A stretch of 64,000 nt of DNA from JAJEFO01 sp022819605 (lineage in GTDB: Bacteria > Pseudomonadota > Alphaproteobacteria > Rhodobacterales > Rhodobacteraceae). The position numbers were made by a program, and so were the translations under genes. The DNA lies in contig OZ244901.1 of the NCBI GenBank assembly GCA_965221545.1, positions 62,001-126,000 of the forward strand, in the 5' to 3' direction. Under the pieces are notes generated by a model. That model had not been told where the DNA came from, made no database searches, and saw only the letters and a list, made by a program, of their open reading frames with translations. This document shows, one piece after another, positions 1 through 8,866 of the stretch. Position 1 is the first letter of the stretch; each line of letters begins with the position of its first letter.

Positions 1-1
1 C

Positions 2-535
2 AGCAGCCGGAGCCTGGGAGTGCGGCTGGAAGCCTCCAGGCGGCTCTCTCCGCGCCTCTCGGGGCAGCTTGATGCGTCTTGGAACGAGAGGCGTCATGAC
101 GCCGGCACGCAGCTTGACGGGCCGAGGGCCGACCTCTCGGCCGGGCTTCGCTGGGCGATGACGCCGACCCTGCAGACGAACGTCCGCGCCGGCCTGGGGC
201 GCGAGAGGCCCGAGTCCCCGGACCTGCAAAGCCGCACGCAATGGGTCTCGCTCGGCGCAAGCGCCTCGCTTCCGCGCGGCTTCAGCGTCTCGGGAACACT
301 CACCGCACGGTGGACGGACTACCAGGGGCCGGGAAGCGCTCCGACCAACGTCCTGGACGGCACGCCGCGCGAGGACGCAACGCACTCCGTCCGCATCGCC
401 GTGCACAGGCGGGACCTCACGATACGGGGCTTCAGCCCGCAGCTCTCCGTCACGCACGAGAGGCGCGCAAGCAACGCGCAGCAGGCCGACTACCGGAGAA
501 CCGGCGCTGAACTCAGCTTCGTCAGGCAGTTCTGA
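2..535 (+). CDS. Slam-type outer-membrane translocator, C-terminal end (partial)
   Basis: The open frame enters from the left edge, so only about 177 C-terminal residues are visible. They show alternating hydrophobic/polar strands with tight turns typical of an outer-membrane beta-barrel and end in Phe, the usual barrel-assembly signal. The penultimate hairpin (RRDLTIRGFSPQLSVTHE) followed by a YRR turn and final strand resembles the end of surface lipoprotein assembly modifiers (Slam, DUF560), the translocators of type XI secretion that move lipoproteins to the cell surface. Context supports this strongly: three lipoproteins with TbpB-like C-termini follow at 794, 3639 and 7143. The N-terminal periplasmic TPR part lies outside the window and cannot be checked. 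Another barrel family is possible, but the neighbourhood makes Slam the best reading. Confidence 0.8.
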   Translation, partial: SSRSLGVRLEASRRLSPRLSGQLDASWNERRHDAGTQLDGPRADLSAGLRWAMTPTLQTNVRAGLGRERPESPDLQSRTQWVSLGASASLPRGFSVSGTLTARWTDYQGPGSAPTNVLDGTPREDATHSVRIAVHRRDLTIRGFSPQLSVTHERRASNAQQADYRRTGAELSFVRQF

Positions 536-793
536 GCGAGCGCCTGCCGCCATGGCCGTCACCGCTCGGGCGGGTTGCCACAGCAACGACTGCGCGCAGG
601 CAGCGAGGCCTCTCGAATCCCGAAACCCGCGGAGCGGGTTGACGCGGGAAGCCGGGGCGCGTGAAGATCGTCAGGCCAGGGTCTCGCGAATGATGGACCG
701 TCCGGACGGACGGAATGGATCGCATCAACTGCTGCCTTGGCGTTGCGGAGACCCTTGGCAGCCAAGGGCGTGAGGAATGAGGAGCCTCCCACG

Positions 794-2323
794 ATGAAGC
801 GGTTTCACGAAGCATGCCGACGCAGCCTGGCGGGAGCATTGCTTGCCGCGGCCTTGCTGTTGTCCGCCTGTGGCGGCGGGGGCGGATCGCCGTCAGGTGG
901 TGAGGACGCCACGCCGCCGCCGCCGCCGCCGCCGCCGGCCCCCGCCCCGGAACCGCTCTCCCCGCCGCCTCATCCCCTGGCCAAGCCCCTGCCGGCCGAA
1001 ATTGACGTATCTCAGGGCGGCCGCCATGTCGGGATCGGCCCGGCCTTTGCTTACGAAAGACCAGGCATCGATGACCTTGAAACCCGGTCCCGTCGCGGGG
1101 CGATCGCGGTCGGCTCCGGGCGCTGGCGGGACCCGCAGGGCCGGGACGGCAGCGCAAGCGCGGCGGAAGTGATCCGCTTCCTTCGCTCCTTCCAGACGCA
1201 GAATGATCGCGAAGACAGAGGCGACCTGGTCTCCGTCGACTTCGGGGCGCAGAAAACCCTCCGCATCGACGGCACGGCGCGCGCTTTGGAACGCAGGGCC
1301 GCCATCGCCGCGCTGCGCAACATCAACGCCAGCCTGCCCTGGCGGCACCGCATCCTGCTCGGTCCCGACATCTCGGAGCGTCTCGCCGCCGAGGACATTC
1401 CCGAAGACGAAATCCATGTCCACTTCACCGACGGCAGGGGATCCTGGCCGGAACCTGAAGGGGGCGAGGATTACGAACCGAACGTTCTCGGCATCGGCGG
1501 GTCGAACCTCGATCGCGATGCGCATAGGGTACTGGGCGGATTCACCTATATCGACCGACAGGCTGTTGGTCCCGATGCCTCGCGGATGGAGTTCGTCGTC
1601 GCCCACGAGGTCCTGCACGCCTGGGGGATTGGGGCGCATGTCGATCCGGAGGCGTATCCGGACGCCTTGCTCGCGCCCCACCTGCCGCGCGACCTGAACG
1701 ACGTGCCCCGTCTCTGGCTGACGGTGGAAGGCGAGGCGCTGCTGGCGGAAATCAAGATCGGCCCCGGAACGCGGGTCTCCGACCTGACGGTCGCCGATCT
1801 CGGACCGTGGGACGAGGAAGGGTATCACCTCCTTGGCGAGACAGGTGCCGGCACCGTGCAGTTCGGGGCGGGATATCGCAACGGTCTTGGCAAGCCGTGG
1901 GCCTGGGGATCCGTGCCCGCGACACAGCTTCGGAACAACCCGGAGATGTCGGGACGGCGCACGGCGACCTGGGCCGGGTCGCTCCTGGGCTTCACCGGCG
2001 CGGGCCTCCCGGTGGCCGGAGACGCGGAGATCGGCATCGACCTGGCTAGCCTGCGGGGCAGGGCCGACTTCAGGGAACTCGAATCCTGGGCCCGGGAGAC
2101 GCACCCGGGCGTGCCGGGCAGCGGTCTCCCCTGGGGCGATGGCGATCTTCGCTACACCATCGGCGTGGCAACGGAAGCTGGAACCGAGGTGTTCGTCTCG
2201 ACTTTCGCCGCCGGGGACGATCCAGGCATCGTGACGGGCGCCTTCGTGGGCGCGCGCCACGAGGGCGCGGCCGGGATCTTGGAGCACCCCGATCTCTCGG
2301 CGGCGTTCGGAGCCGCACGGTAG
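794..2323 (+). CDS. Slam-type surface lipoprotein with zinc metalloprotease motif
   Basis: Predicted 509-residue lipoprotein. The ATG at 794 opens a lipoprotein signal peptide: basic n-region, Ala/Leu-rich h-region and lipobox LSAC with Cys26. A Gly-rich stretch and a proline-rich tether (about residues 37-60) follow, as in surface-anchored lipoproteins. A zinc-protease motif HEVLHAWG sits at residues 271-278 with a further His at 282, close to the metzincin HExxHxxGxxH pattern but one residue longer. The last 130 residues form a small Gly-rich barrel ending in GAFVGARHEGAAGILEHP and a final GAFGAAR-like strand, the hallmark of TbpB/HpuA-type Slam cargo. It lies 258 bases downstream of the Slam gene on the same strand. 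Inference: a surface-displayed protease or peptidase delivered by the adjacent translocator. The substrate is unknown, and the third zinc ligand is not certain. Confidence 0.75.
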   Translation: MKRFHEACRRSLAGALLAAALLLSACGGGGGSPSGGEDATPPPPPPPPAPAPEPLSPPPHPLAKPLPAEIDVSQGGRHVGIGPAFAYERPGIDDLETRSRRGAIAVGSGRWRDPQGRDGSASAAEVIRFLRSFQTQNDREDRGDLVSVDFGAQKTLRIDGTARALERRAAIAALRNINASLPWRHRILLGPDISERLAAEDIPEDEIHVHFTDGRGSWPEPEGGEDYEPNVLGIGGSNLDRDAHRVLGGFTYIDRQAVGPDASRMEFVVAHEVLHAWGIGAHVDPEAYPDALLAPHLPRDLNDVPRLWLTVEGEALLAEIKIGPGTRVSDLTVADLGPWDEEGYHLLGETGAGTVQFGAGYRNGLGKPWAWGSVPATQLRNNPEMSGRRTATWAGSLLGFTGAGLPVAGDAEIGIDLASLRGRADFRELESWARETHPGVPGSGLPWGDGDLRYTIGVATEAGTEVFVSTFAAGDDPGIVTGAFVGARHEGAAGILEHPDLSAAFGAAR

Positions 2324-2394
2324 CAGGTCCGGAGGTTTCCGGCGGCGGTCGGCGACCCCGTCCACTGCTGGGCTTCCGGAAGACAGAGCCCCGG

Positions 2395-3330
2395 TCACTG
2401 CCAGTCAGTAGAACGAAAGGCCCCAATGAGAATTGCGATACCGAGCGCAGCTTCGCGCTCCGCAATGGCCATCATGGCGGACATGCGCCGGCATGTGCCG
2501 CAATTCATGAACGATGCGCAGGACAGCCCGCGTGCCGCCTGCTCGTTGAGATCGGCGTCGTTGATGAACGTCCGCGCGTAGAAGAAGTTCTCCCGCAGGT
2601 AGCGGATCGGCCGCTCCACCTTGCCCTTCGTCCGGGCCCTGCAAGGCCGGCACGAGCGGGGCATGAACCCTCAGTGCGCCGCGAAGCGCAGGAACTCCGC
2701 GTTGAGCATCAGGCCGCCCCCGGAGGCGCGGTCGTCGGACAGCACGACGGCCCGCATCTGGTCGAACAGCAGCTCCTCCGGAACCCCGCCGAACGCCTCG
2801 AAGGCGCTCTCCAGCGACTCCATCAACACCGCCATCTTCTGGTGCGGATAGAAGCGCAGCCACAGCAGCCTCGAGTGACCCAGAACCACCAGAAACGCGT
2901 GCCGCCGGCCCCACGGCAGCGTGAACGTGCCGCAGTTCACCTGGCCCTGCTTCCCCGGCGGCGTCTCGAACCGCTCCACCGGCTCGACCGGATCGCGCGG
3001 ACGTACCCGGCTCACGTTGTCCCTCACCCGGCCGTAGCCGCCGGGGTAGCCCGCAGACCGCACTTCGTCGAACAGCCGCTGTGCCGACAGTTTCGGAAAC
3101 GCCTCCAGCCGAGCATCGATCATGGGCTTGTACGGATCCAGCTTGTGGCTCCGCCGCTTCCGCGGGGCCGGGAGTGTCGCCCCGGCGGCGAGATCGCGGT
3201 CCAGCTGCCCCGTCGCGATCCAACGGTGGATCGTCCGACGACTGACCCCGAAGCGCCTCGACAACTCCGATTTCGATACCCCTTGATCCAGACAGTGCTT
3301 CAACAGCATCCTCGTCTCCCATCCATGCAT
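2395..3330 (-). pseudogene. istA: IS21-family transposase IstA, nonsense-interrupted and truncated
   Basis: The minus strand encodes an IS21 IstA-like protein. An N-terminal helix-turn-helix (SKSELSRRFGVSRRTIHRW) is followed by DDE-domain sequence (QVNCGTFTLPWGRRHAFLVVLG, FGGVPEELLFDQMRAVV) and the typical TKGKVERPIRYLRENFFYAR block. An in-frame TGA at 2671-2673, where the family normally has Tyr after a His, splits the frame. Reading resumes directly in the same frame, so this is a nonsense change, not a frameshift. Homology stops soon after about 2470, so the C-terminal third of IstA and the partner istB are missing. The copy sits between the first and second Slam-type lipoprotein genes and runs against them. 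It is dead as a transposase unless complemented in trans. Confidence 0.85.
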
Positions 3331-3638
3331 CGCCCGACTCCTCGTCCCTGTTGGCCTCGCCAATAGGGTGCGGATCCGCACGCGTGTCGCAAATCCAAAG
3401 TGAGCAATTCCTGGTTGACAAAAGTGGGAGATTTAATGTTGCCAGCAACACCAAGGGAGCAGCAGAGTTTCCTGCTCAAGTTCGCGGCTTTCCGTCCACG
3501 CGGCGCTGCACGATCAGGACCCTTGACCAGGGCCTCGACATGGCGCATCTGGACGGGATGTCCATTGCAGTCGTCTCCGTTGATCGCGCGGGGCCAGCAC
3601 GGTCGGCTCGATGTGCCGGAGCGCGCGGCACCCGCACC

Positions 3639-4667
3639 ATGCACGACGCGCGATCCGCCCGTGCAGGGCCGGCAGCATCCGTCGTCAGGGTCGTCCTGGT
3701 TTCGCTTTGCGCGACGCTGGCGCTGGCTGCCTGCACTGCCGAGAAGGAGCCGGACGGACTCAGTCTCGAGAAGAATACGGAATTCGACGGCCAGACGCTG
3801 CGGTTCTTCTTGACGCTGGATGACGGAACGGAGGCTTCCGTCCGCAGCGACGAAGATCTCATCGGGATCACGTTTGCCCCGACTCCCATGCCCGGACACC
3901 TGGCGCGTGCCCTGACATTCCTGAAGGAGACGGAGGCGGGCACGTCGGTGGCTCACGCCCTGCTGAGCTGGGATCCGGACGACCCCGCAGACTACCTGAC
4001 GTTTGGCTGGTGGGTCCATTTTCCCGATCAGCATCCTCCGGTTCTCTCGTTCGAGGAGGTGGATGATTACATAATCATTGACGGTCCGGAATTAGACCAC
4101 GGCGTCATTCCGCGAGTGCCGGCCGACGGGACAGCCGCCTACACGGGTCAGGCCGGAGGGCTCTACACTTACACGTTCGGAAGCGATTGGGGCGAGGACG
4201 AGGGCGAATTCGTGATCGAAGAGTACGAGGGCGTGCTCGTCCTGAAGGCAGACTTCGCCGACGGTACCCTCCGGGGCTGCATCGGTTGCGTCGGCGATCT
4301 CGTCACGAGGCGTGCGCATTTCGGCGTGTTCCTGGGACGGGATCCGAAGGACGTCCAGGGCTTGGCCAAGGACTATGAACTGCACCTGGCAACCGCGATC
4401 ATCGGGGAAGACGGCCAGTTCGTACGCAAACGGTTGACGCTGACGCACCCGGAACGAACGATCACCTCTTTCGAGGGATGGTGGGGCGGCGCCCTTTCCA
4501 GCCGCCAGGACACGGACGGGAATCCCCGGCTGGTCGCCGGCTTCAGCGGCGTCGACTTCGAGGAGAGCGACGGCAGCGAGGGCGGCTTCTTCGGATCGTT
4601 CCTGGGCCTGAGCAACACCTTCCAGCAAGACGGGACATCCTCCCCGCCTCTTGGCAGCAACGGCTGA
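3639..4667 (+). CDS. Slam-type (TbpB-like) surface lipoprotein
   Basis: Predicted 342-residue lipoprotein. The ATG at 3639 is preferred over upstream in-frame starts because it begins a clean lipoprotein signal peptide: basic n-region, hydrophobic VVLVSLCATLALA, lipobox LAAC with Cys32. The mature part is acidic and beta-rich. The segment GTAAYTGQAGGLYTYTFG followed by GEFVIEEYEGVLVLKADF resembles the repeated barrel of transferrin-binding-protein-B-like lipoproteins, and GGFFGSFLGLSNTF at the C-terminus resembles the closing GxFFG strand. Two Cys residues (GCIGC) sit between strands. It lacks the protease motif of its neighbour. It probably is another cargo of the Slam translocator at the left edge, now separated from it by a broken IS21 element. 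Ligand unknown. Confidence 0.7.
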   Translation: MHDARSARAGPAASVVRVVLVSLCATLALAACTAEKEPDGLSLEKNTEFDGQTLRFFLTLDDGTEASVRSDEDLIGITFAPTPMPGHLARALTFLKETEAGTSVAHALLSWDPDDPADYLTFGWWVHFPDQHPPVLSFEEVDDYIIIDGPELDHGVIPRVPADGTAAYTGQAGGLYTYTFGSDWGEDEGEFVIEEYEGVLVLKADFADGTLRGCIGCVGDLVTRRAHFGVFLGRDPKDVQGLAKDYELHLATAIIGEDGQFVRKRLTLTHPERTITSFEGWWGGALSSRQDTDGNPRLVAGFSGVDFEESDGSEGGFFGSFLGLSNTFQQDGTSSPPLGSNG

Positions 4668-4988
4668 CTGGAACTGAGCCACGACGGTTCCGGGGACAGA
4701 CGGTCACGAAGAGCGGACGCCAGGTGCTGACGAAAAGACACCGAAACTGGCACGAAAATCCGGGCATCCTGAAACGGCTCATTCCGGTCATTCCGGAGTC
4801 CGGCACGAGTCTGGGGCGGGAGCGCTGCATGGGGTGCACAAGCGGACAGCATCAGATCACCGTCTCAGTAGAAATGTGATCGCGGATTCTGATTGCCTTC
4901 GATCAACGATGCCGAAGACATCCGATCAAGTCAGCGCCGCTCGGCCGCTACCGGCAACGTCTGCGCGTCCGGCACGGCGTCCGCCGCG
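4668..4988. other. Intergenic, nothing recognised
   Basis: About 320 bases between a lipoprotein gene and a convergent membrane-protein gene. Short open frames on both strands have no recognisable motif. No clear hairpin terminator was seen. Confidence 0.5.
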
Positions 4989-5381
4989 TCACGCGTGACG
5001 CGCGAGCCACCACCAGGTCATCCAGGCCGGCATGCTGACCAGCAGCGCACAAACGGCGATCGCGACAGGTCCGAGCAGTCCCGCGAACACGGATGCCGCC
5101 GCGGTCAGCACGCCGAGCGAAATCCCTAGCCACCAGGCGACCCTGCGGTAGCCCAGGCGCCAGAGCCTTCGGCAGCCGAGGGCAAGAGGCAGCCCGCACG
5201 GTGCCAGCACGATCAAGGACGACGCCGCCATGATTGCGGCCATCATCCACATTCCGGCTTCCGGAGCCCCGTTCGATTCCGGCAGGAACCGAGCCATCGC
5301 CTGCACGACCACGGCGACCGGTAGCCAGAGCAACGCCAGCGGCCAGAACCCATGCCGCATCTTCCGGTCCTTCGTGTCCAT
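4989..5381 (-). CDS. Small membrane protein of unknown function
   Basis: A 130-residue protein starting MDTKDRKMRHG. The ATG at 5381 is chosen because the sequence upstream in this frame has no membrane or signal character. Four hydrophobic segments are visible: WPLALLWLPVAVVVQAMA near residue 12, MWMMAAIMAASSLIVLAPC near 40, WWLGISLGVLTAAASVFAGLL near 78, and IAVCALLVSMPAWMTWWWL at the C-terminus. This predicts an integral inner-membrane protein with short loops. No family is recognised. It faces the preceding lipoprotein gene convergently and has no partner gene on its strand, so context gives no function. Confidence 0.55.
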   Translation of the reverse strand: MDTKDRKMRHGFWPLALLWLPVAVVVQAMARFLPESNGAPEAGMWMMAAIMAASSLIVLAPCGLPLALGCRRLWRLGYRRVAWWLGISLGVLTAAASVFAGLLGPVAIAVCALLVSMPAWMTWWWLARHA

Positions 5382-6054
5382 GCAGCAAGGGTGCGCGGTC
5401 AACGATTGAATTTCAAGCAGCGGTGCCGCCCAGGGAGTCGTGTCGGCGGAGGGGAGCTGGCCGGAAGCGAGGTCGGGAAGAAAGGCAGCGGCGGCCTCCG
5501 CATCCGGGGAGATCGGGACTTGACGACACCGGACAATGCCCGGATCGGGGCGCGCGCGACGCCGCCGCAGGTCTCTGCCGACATGAAGCCGATGACCGGT
5601 CGGTTGGCACGGCAGAGCTGGCAAATCGAGGGACGCGACGCGGACGGGGCCAGTGCAGCCCTTGTCAATCGAGGGTGCCGTCGCTGGCGACCGGGTGCGA
5701 AGCGCCGACTGAATACACGGCCCCCGCCGTCAAGTAAGGCCGGTTTCGCCGTCAGGCATCCTTCCGCACGGAGCGTGAGAAAGGCGCGTGCCCCGGCAAG
5801 GCCAGGCGGGTCGTCATGCGTGCCGGAAATGTACCGAAGCGCGAAAGGAAGAGGGCCCGAGCGACAAATCCCCGCCACCAAACGCGATTCCGCGCCGAAT
5901 CTCCCAGACGGCACGCGATAGGACCCCGTCAATGCACGAGGTCAATGCACGAGAAGAACAAGTCCGTCGTGTCGTGGTCACGCCTTGGTCTGGATTCGCC
6001 GAGGCCATCGTCGCATATTGGTGACGGAGAAACCCGGATCGTGAGCGATCCGTC
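5382..6054. other. Intergenic, nothing recognised
   Basis: About 670 bases between the small membrane protein gene and the Phd-type antitoxin gene. Overlapping open frames on both strands are Arg/Pro-rich and look like chance frames in GC-rich DNA. No RNA gene, repeat or relic was recognised. Confidence 0.45.
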
Positions 6055-6315
6055 ATGGAAGTGCCCATCCGCGAGGCGAAAGCGCGCCTTTCCGAATTGG
6101 TCTCCGCCGCTCGCAAGGGCGAGCGCGTGATCATCACGAGACACGGCCAACCGAGAGCCGAACTTGTGCGCTGCGATCGGCGCGGCGGGATTGACTTCGA
6201 CAGGCTGGAGGCAGCCCGGCAACGTCTCGGGATCGAAGGCGACGGGGACGGCTGGCCGGAAGAGTTCAACGATCCCGCCTTCAGAAGGAAGGTGCTCGGG
6301 CTCGACGAAGGGTAG
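6055..6315 (+). CDS. Phd/YefM-type antitoxin
   Basis: An 86-residue protein. Residues 1-40 (MEVPIREAKARLSELVSAA, then GERVIITRHGQPRAELV) match the Phd/YefM antitoxin fold, in which an N-terminal domain binds DNA and a flexible C-terminal tail neutralises the toxin. The tail ends DPAFRRKVLGLDEG. A PIN-domain toxin begins 11 bases after the stop on the same strand, so this is the first gene of a type II toxin-antitoxin operon. Family knowledge predicts autorepression through the upstream promoter, but no operator palindrome was identified. The antitoxin is intact although its toxin is frameshifted. Confidence 0.8.
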   Translation: MEVPIREAKARLSELVSAARKGERVIITRHGQPRAELVRCDRRGGIDFDRLEAARQRLGIEGDGDGWPEEFNDPAFRRKVLGLDEG

Positions 6316-6326
6316 CCGGACGGACA

Positions 6327-6735
6327 GTGCGCGTTCTTCTCGATGCGTACTGCCTGTTCGACTTCATGGACAGTCCGGGCAATTTCCTGGATTCCGAACG
6401 CCGGTTGCTTTCAGCGCACGGGTTGGATTTCCACGTCAGCGCTGTCTAAATTTTGGAAATTCCGCCTCAAGCACAATGCCCGTCACCGATCGGGCGAATG
6501 CAAGACCCGCTTCTCTCCCGGGGACGTTGTCGTCGCACTGGAAGACCAGGACATGACGTTCCTGCCCATGACCATGCGCGATGCCGCCAGTGAACTCGAA
6601 GTGCCGCTGGTCCACGAGGACCCGTTCAACGAATTGCTGCTGGTCCAGGCTCAAGAGGAGGGGCTCCGGCTGCTTGCCGTGGACAGGTCCCTTGTTGATC
6701 ATCCGCTTGCGGTGACGGTGCAAGAGCTTGAGTAG
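6327..6735 (+). pseudogene. PIN-domain toxin (VapC-like), frameshifted
   Basis: From the GTG at 6327 the frame reads VRVLLDAYCLFDFMD, the first acidic strand of a VapC-type PIN ribonuclease, and continues to DFHVSAV, where it meets TAA. The continuation is in another frame: KFWKFRLKH, then LPMTMRDA, LVHEDPFNELLLVQAQ and LRLLAVDRSLVDHPLA, the conserved second half of the PIN fold with its acidic residues. Loss of one base (or gain of two) near 6450 reconciles the halves. PIN toxins cleave RNA, often tRNA. Here activity would need programmed frameshifting or is lost. The run taaatttt at the break could be a slippery site or an assembly error. Inactivation of the toxin with an intact antitoxin is a common decay outcome. 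Confidence 0.75.
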
Positions 6736-7142
6736 CGAAAGTTGTTCATCGCAGCAAAGCGTGGCCACGGCTTGCCAAGACGTGCCAGGTGGCGACAAGC
6801 CGTTTCTTCCATGCGGGAAATTCCCTGTTGCACCATTCGACGCAAGGCTTGTCCGCGGGTGCAAGTCTCTTTTCCTGGGTCATGGACTCCGGGAAGGCGC
6901 GATTTCCCGCGTTGTCGCGAAGGACAACCTCGATCCGAATGCAGGGACAAACGGAGGGCGGGAAGCCCGAATAGACGCCGTCGTTATGCGGCTCGCCCTG
7001 CTGCCCGGGATCGGCAGCATCGCGCTGATGGCGGAGACCTCGGAGCTCTTCGACCTGCCGACCATCGCCTTCTCGGGGCTAAGGCAACGAAAACGCAATC
7101 GTCGGGATTGTGAGAGGTGCCAGGCCAAAATAAGGTCGATGC
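6736..7142. other. Intergenic, nothing recognised
   Basis: About 400 bases between the VapC relic and the third Slam-type lipoprotein gene. Only short frames without motifs were seen. A promoter for the lipoprotein gene is expected near its 3' end but no convincing consensus was found. Confidence 0.4.
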
Positions 7143-8303
7143 ATGAACGAAGATTCCGTGAGATCGTTTCTGGTGCTCAAGGGGGCATTTCGTTGCGTCT
7201 CTCTGCTTGCGGCAGTTGCGTCCTTCGTGGCCGTGATGTCCGGTTGTGCCGGCGATGGCGTGCATTCGGCACAGCCCGAAGATGTCAGGGCACTTGCCGG
7301 CGTGACCGCGGACCACGGACTCGAGCCAGAGAGCCGTATCATTGTTCAGCCCGGCATGACCGAGGATCGTGGCAACGTCACCATCCACTGTCCTGTGGAC
7401 ACGCCCGCATGCGAGGTCGTTGTCGTCGCCGACGGGAGCGTCGGCTACATCCCTGCCGGGGGTGTTCCCGTGATTGTGCCCCTTTCGCCGACACCGGATT
7501 CGGTCGAGGATTTGCTGTGGCGCAAGCTCTTGGATGCGACTTGGCCCGTCGCGGTCAGCTTCGGGGGAGGAGTCGCGACTTGCCAGGCGCTCGGATGTCC
7601 GGTCGTGGACATGATTCATGTCGATCGGCCTGCAATCGGCGGTGCCGGTCACCCGACCGCCAATCACCAGCCCGATCTCGCGGGTTTTGAATCCCTCGAC
7701 CCGCGCCAGGGGATTTCGCTGGCAAGAAAGGCGCGGACCGTGTTCGAAGGGGAGCTCTCTGCCTTCCATCGGTCCTTCGGCGCCTGGATGGACCATGGGT
7801 TCTTTCTCGTGGAGACATTCACGATGCCACTGGGCGCGGGCTCCAGGTACCACACCACCTGGTTCGGAAACGCGACCCACTCCGATCCGTTGACTGCGCC
7901 GGGCGACACCGCGACCTGGTCCGGTATCATGTCGGGCGTAGAGGCTTCGCCGTCGAGCGGACCTGGCGCATTCGTGCATGGCGATTCCGCCATTACCGTT
8001 TCCGGCCTCGCGGCCGGGGCCGGGGTCTCGGTTGACGTGGCATTCACAAACATCATGAACGAGGACACTGGCGCAGGCATCGGCGACATGGTCTGGCGCG
8101 GGCTGCCGCTTCAAGGCCGGGAATTCGGAACCGACAGCGTCCTGTTCAATGACGGGACCGGGTATTTCCGCAGCGAGAGTTTCGGTGCTGCGGCAGTGGG
8201 AAGCCTCTACGGTCGCCTCTATGGCCCCGGTCACGAGGAAGTCGGCGGGCTGTTTCATCGCGATGGGATCACGGGCGCATTCGCGGGCAAACGTGATCAG
8301 TAA
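7143..8303 (+). CDS. Slam-type (TbpB-like) surface lipoprotein
   Basis: Predicted 386-residue lipoprotein. After a basic start, a hydrophobic stretch ends at MSGC with Cys35, an acceptable lipobox with Met at -3. The N-terminal half is variable. From about residue 215 comes FGAWMDHGFFLVET, a motif seen in many alphaproteobacterial TbpB-like lipoproteins. The C-terminus, GSLYGRLYGPGHEEVGGLF followed by a GAFAGKRD ending, is a near-textbook closing barrel of Slam-dependent lipoproteins. It is the third such gene within 8.3 kb of the Slam end at the left edge. Family knowledge: such cargo is flipped to the cell surface and binds host or environmental ligands. The ligand cannot be inferred. Confidence 0.75.
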   Translation: MNEDSVRSFLVLKGAFRCVSLLAAVASFVAVMSGCAGDGVHSAQPEDVRALAGVTADHGLEPESRIIVQPGMTEDRGNVTIHCPVDTPACEVVVVADGSVGYIPAGGVPVIVPLSPTPDSVEDLLWRKLLDATWPVAVSFGGGVATCQALGCPVVDMIHVDRPAIGGAGHPTANHQPDLAGFESLDPRQGISLARKARTVFEGELSAFHRSFGAWMDHGFFLVETFTMPLGAGSRYHTTWFGNATHSDPLTAPGDTATWSGIMSGVEASPSSGPGAFVHGDSAITVSGLAAGAGVSVDVAFTNIMNEDTGAGIGDMVWRGLPLQGREFGTDSVLFNDGTGYFRSESFGAAAVGSLYGRLYGPGHEEVGGLFHRDGITGAFAGKRDQ

Positions 8304-8866
8304 GCGTTTTTCTCGACGTCTCGTCAGCCCGTTGTTCGGGACCAGCACACCTCCAAGGCATGCCTTTACCGCGGGCAGATCGGCCAATAGGCGCAAATGA
8401 AAAAGTCCTCGGTGCGCACATCGTTTCCGGCTGCGGCAAATCATGGGCTGGCAAGGGCGATGCGGGGGGCAGGCAGATGAAGTTCGAGGATTTCTCGTGA
8501 GGCCCACTCCCGTCAGGTCTTTGCCCTAGCCGCCTTCGACTCACTTCTGGCGTCGGGGTCATTCCCGGTCCGGACATTCGGGTCGGCGGAGACCCTCTTG
8601 CAGCGATCGCTCGCCGCTTCGTCCGGGGTGCCGGGCTCAAGCCGGTTGAGCGTGCTCGAGCCGGCCAGCGGGTGGCTGCAGTCGCGCAACTGGTCGGCGT
8701 CACGGGAACCTTGTTCGCGGACTCCACGGCACCGGAACCGCTGGCGTAGCCAGCGTCGGTCGTGCGCGCATTTCATCATCTCCATCACGCCGCCGGCGGA
8801 CGTTGCGCGCAGAACGTCGTCCGAACCCCTTGCCCGTCTTCCGCGAGTAGGGGTTATGCTGCGAGT
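8304..8866. other. Intergenic, nothing recognised
   Basis: About 560 bases between a surface lipoprotein gene and an antitoxin-like gene. No motif-bearing frame, RNA gene or clear repeat was found. A TATGCT box at about 8855 lies only some 6 bases before the antitoxin ATG and could serve as a -10 element for a leaderless transcript (weak). Confidence 0.4.

Noticed and set aside
893..2398. A 501-codon minus-strand frame opposite the metalloprotease lipoprotein gene
   Set aside because: It mirrors the high-GC codon structure of the real gene on the plus strand, is Arg/Pro-rich and has no motif; the plus frame has a lipobox, HExxH and a family C-terminus.
6984..8507. A 507-codon minus-strand frame opposite the third lipoprotein gene
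   Set aside because: It spans the lipoprotein gene and intergenic DNA without any domain; it is an antisense shadow in GC-rich sequence.
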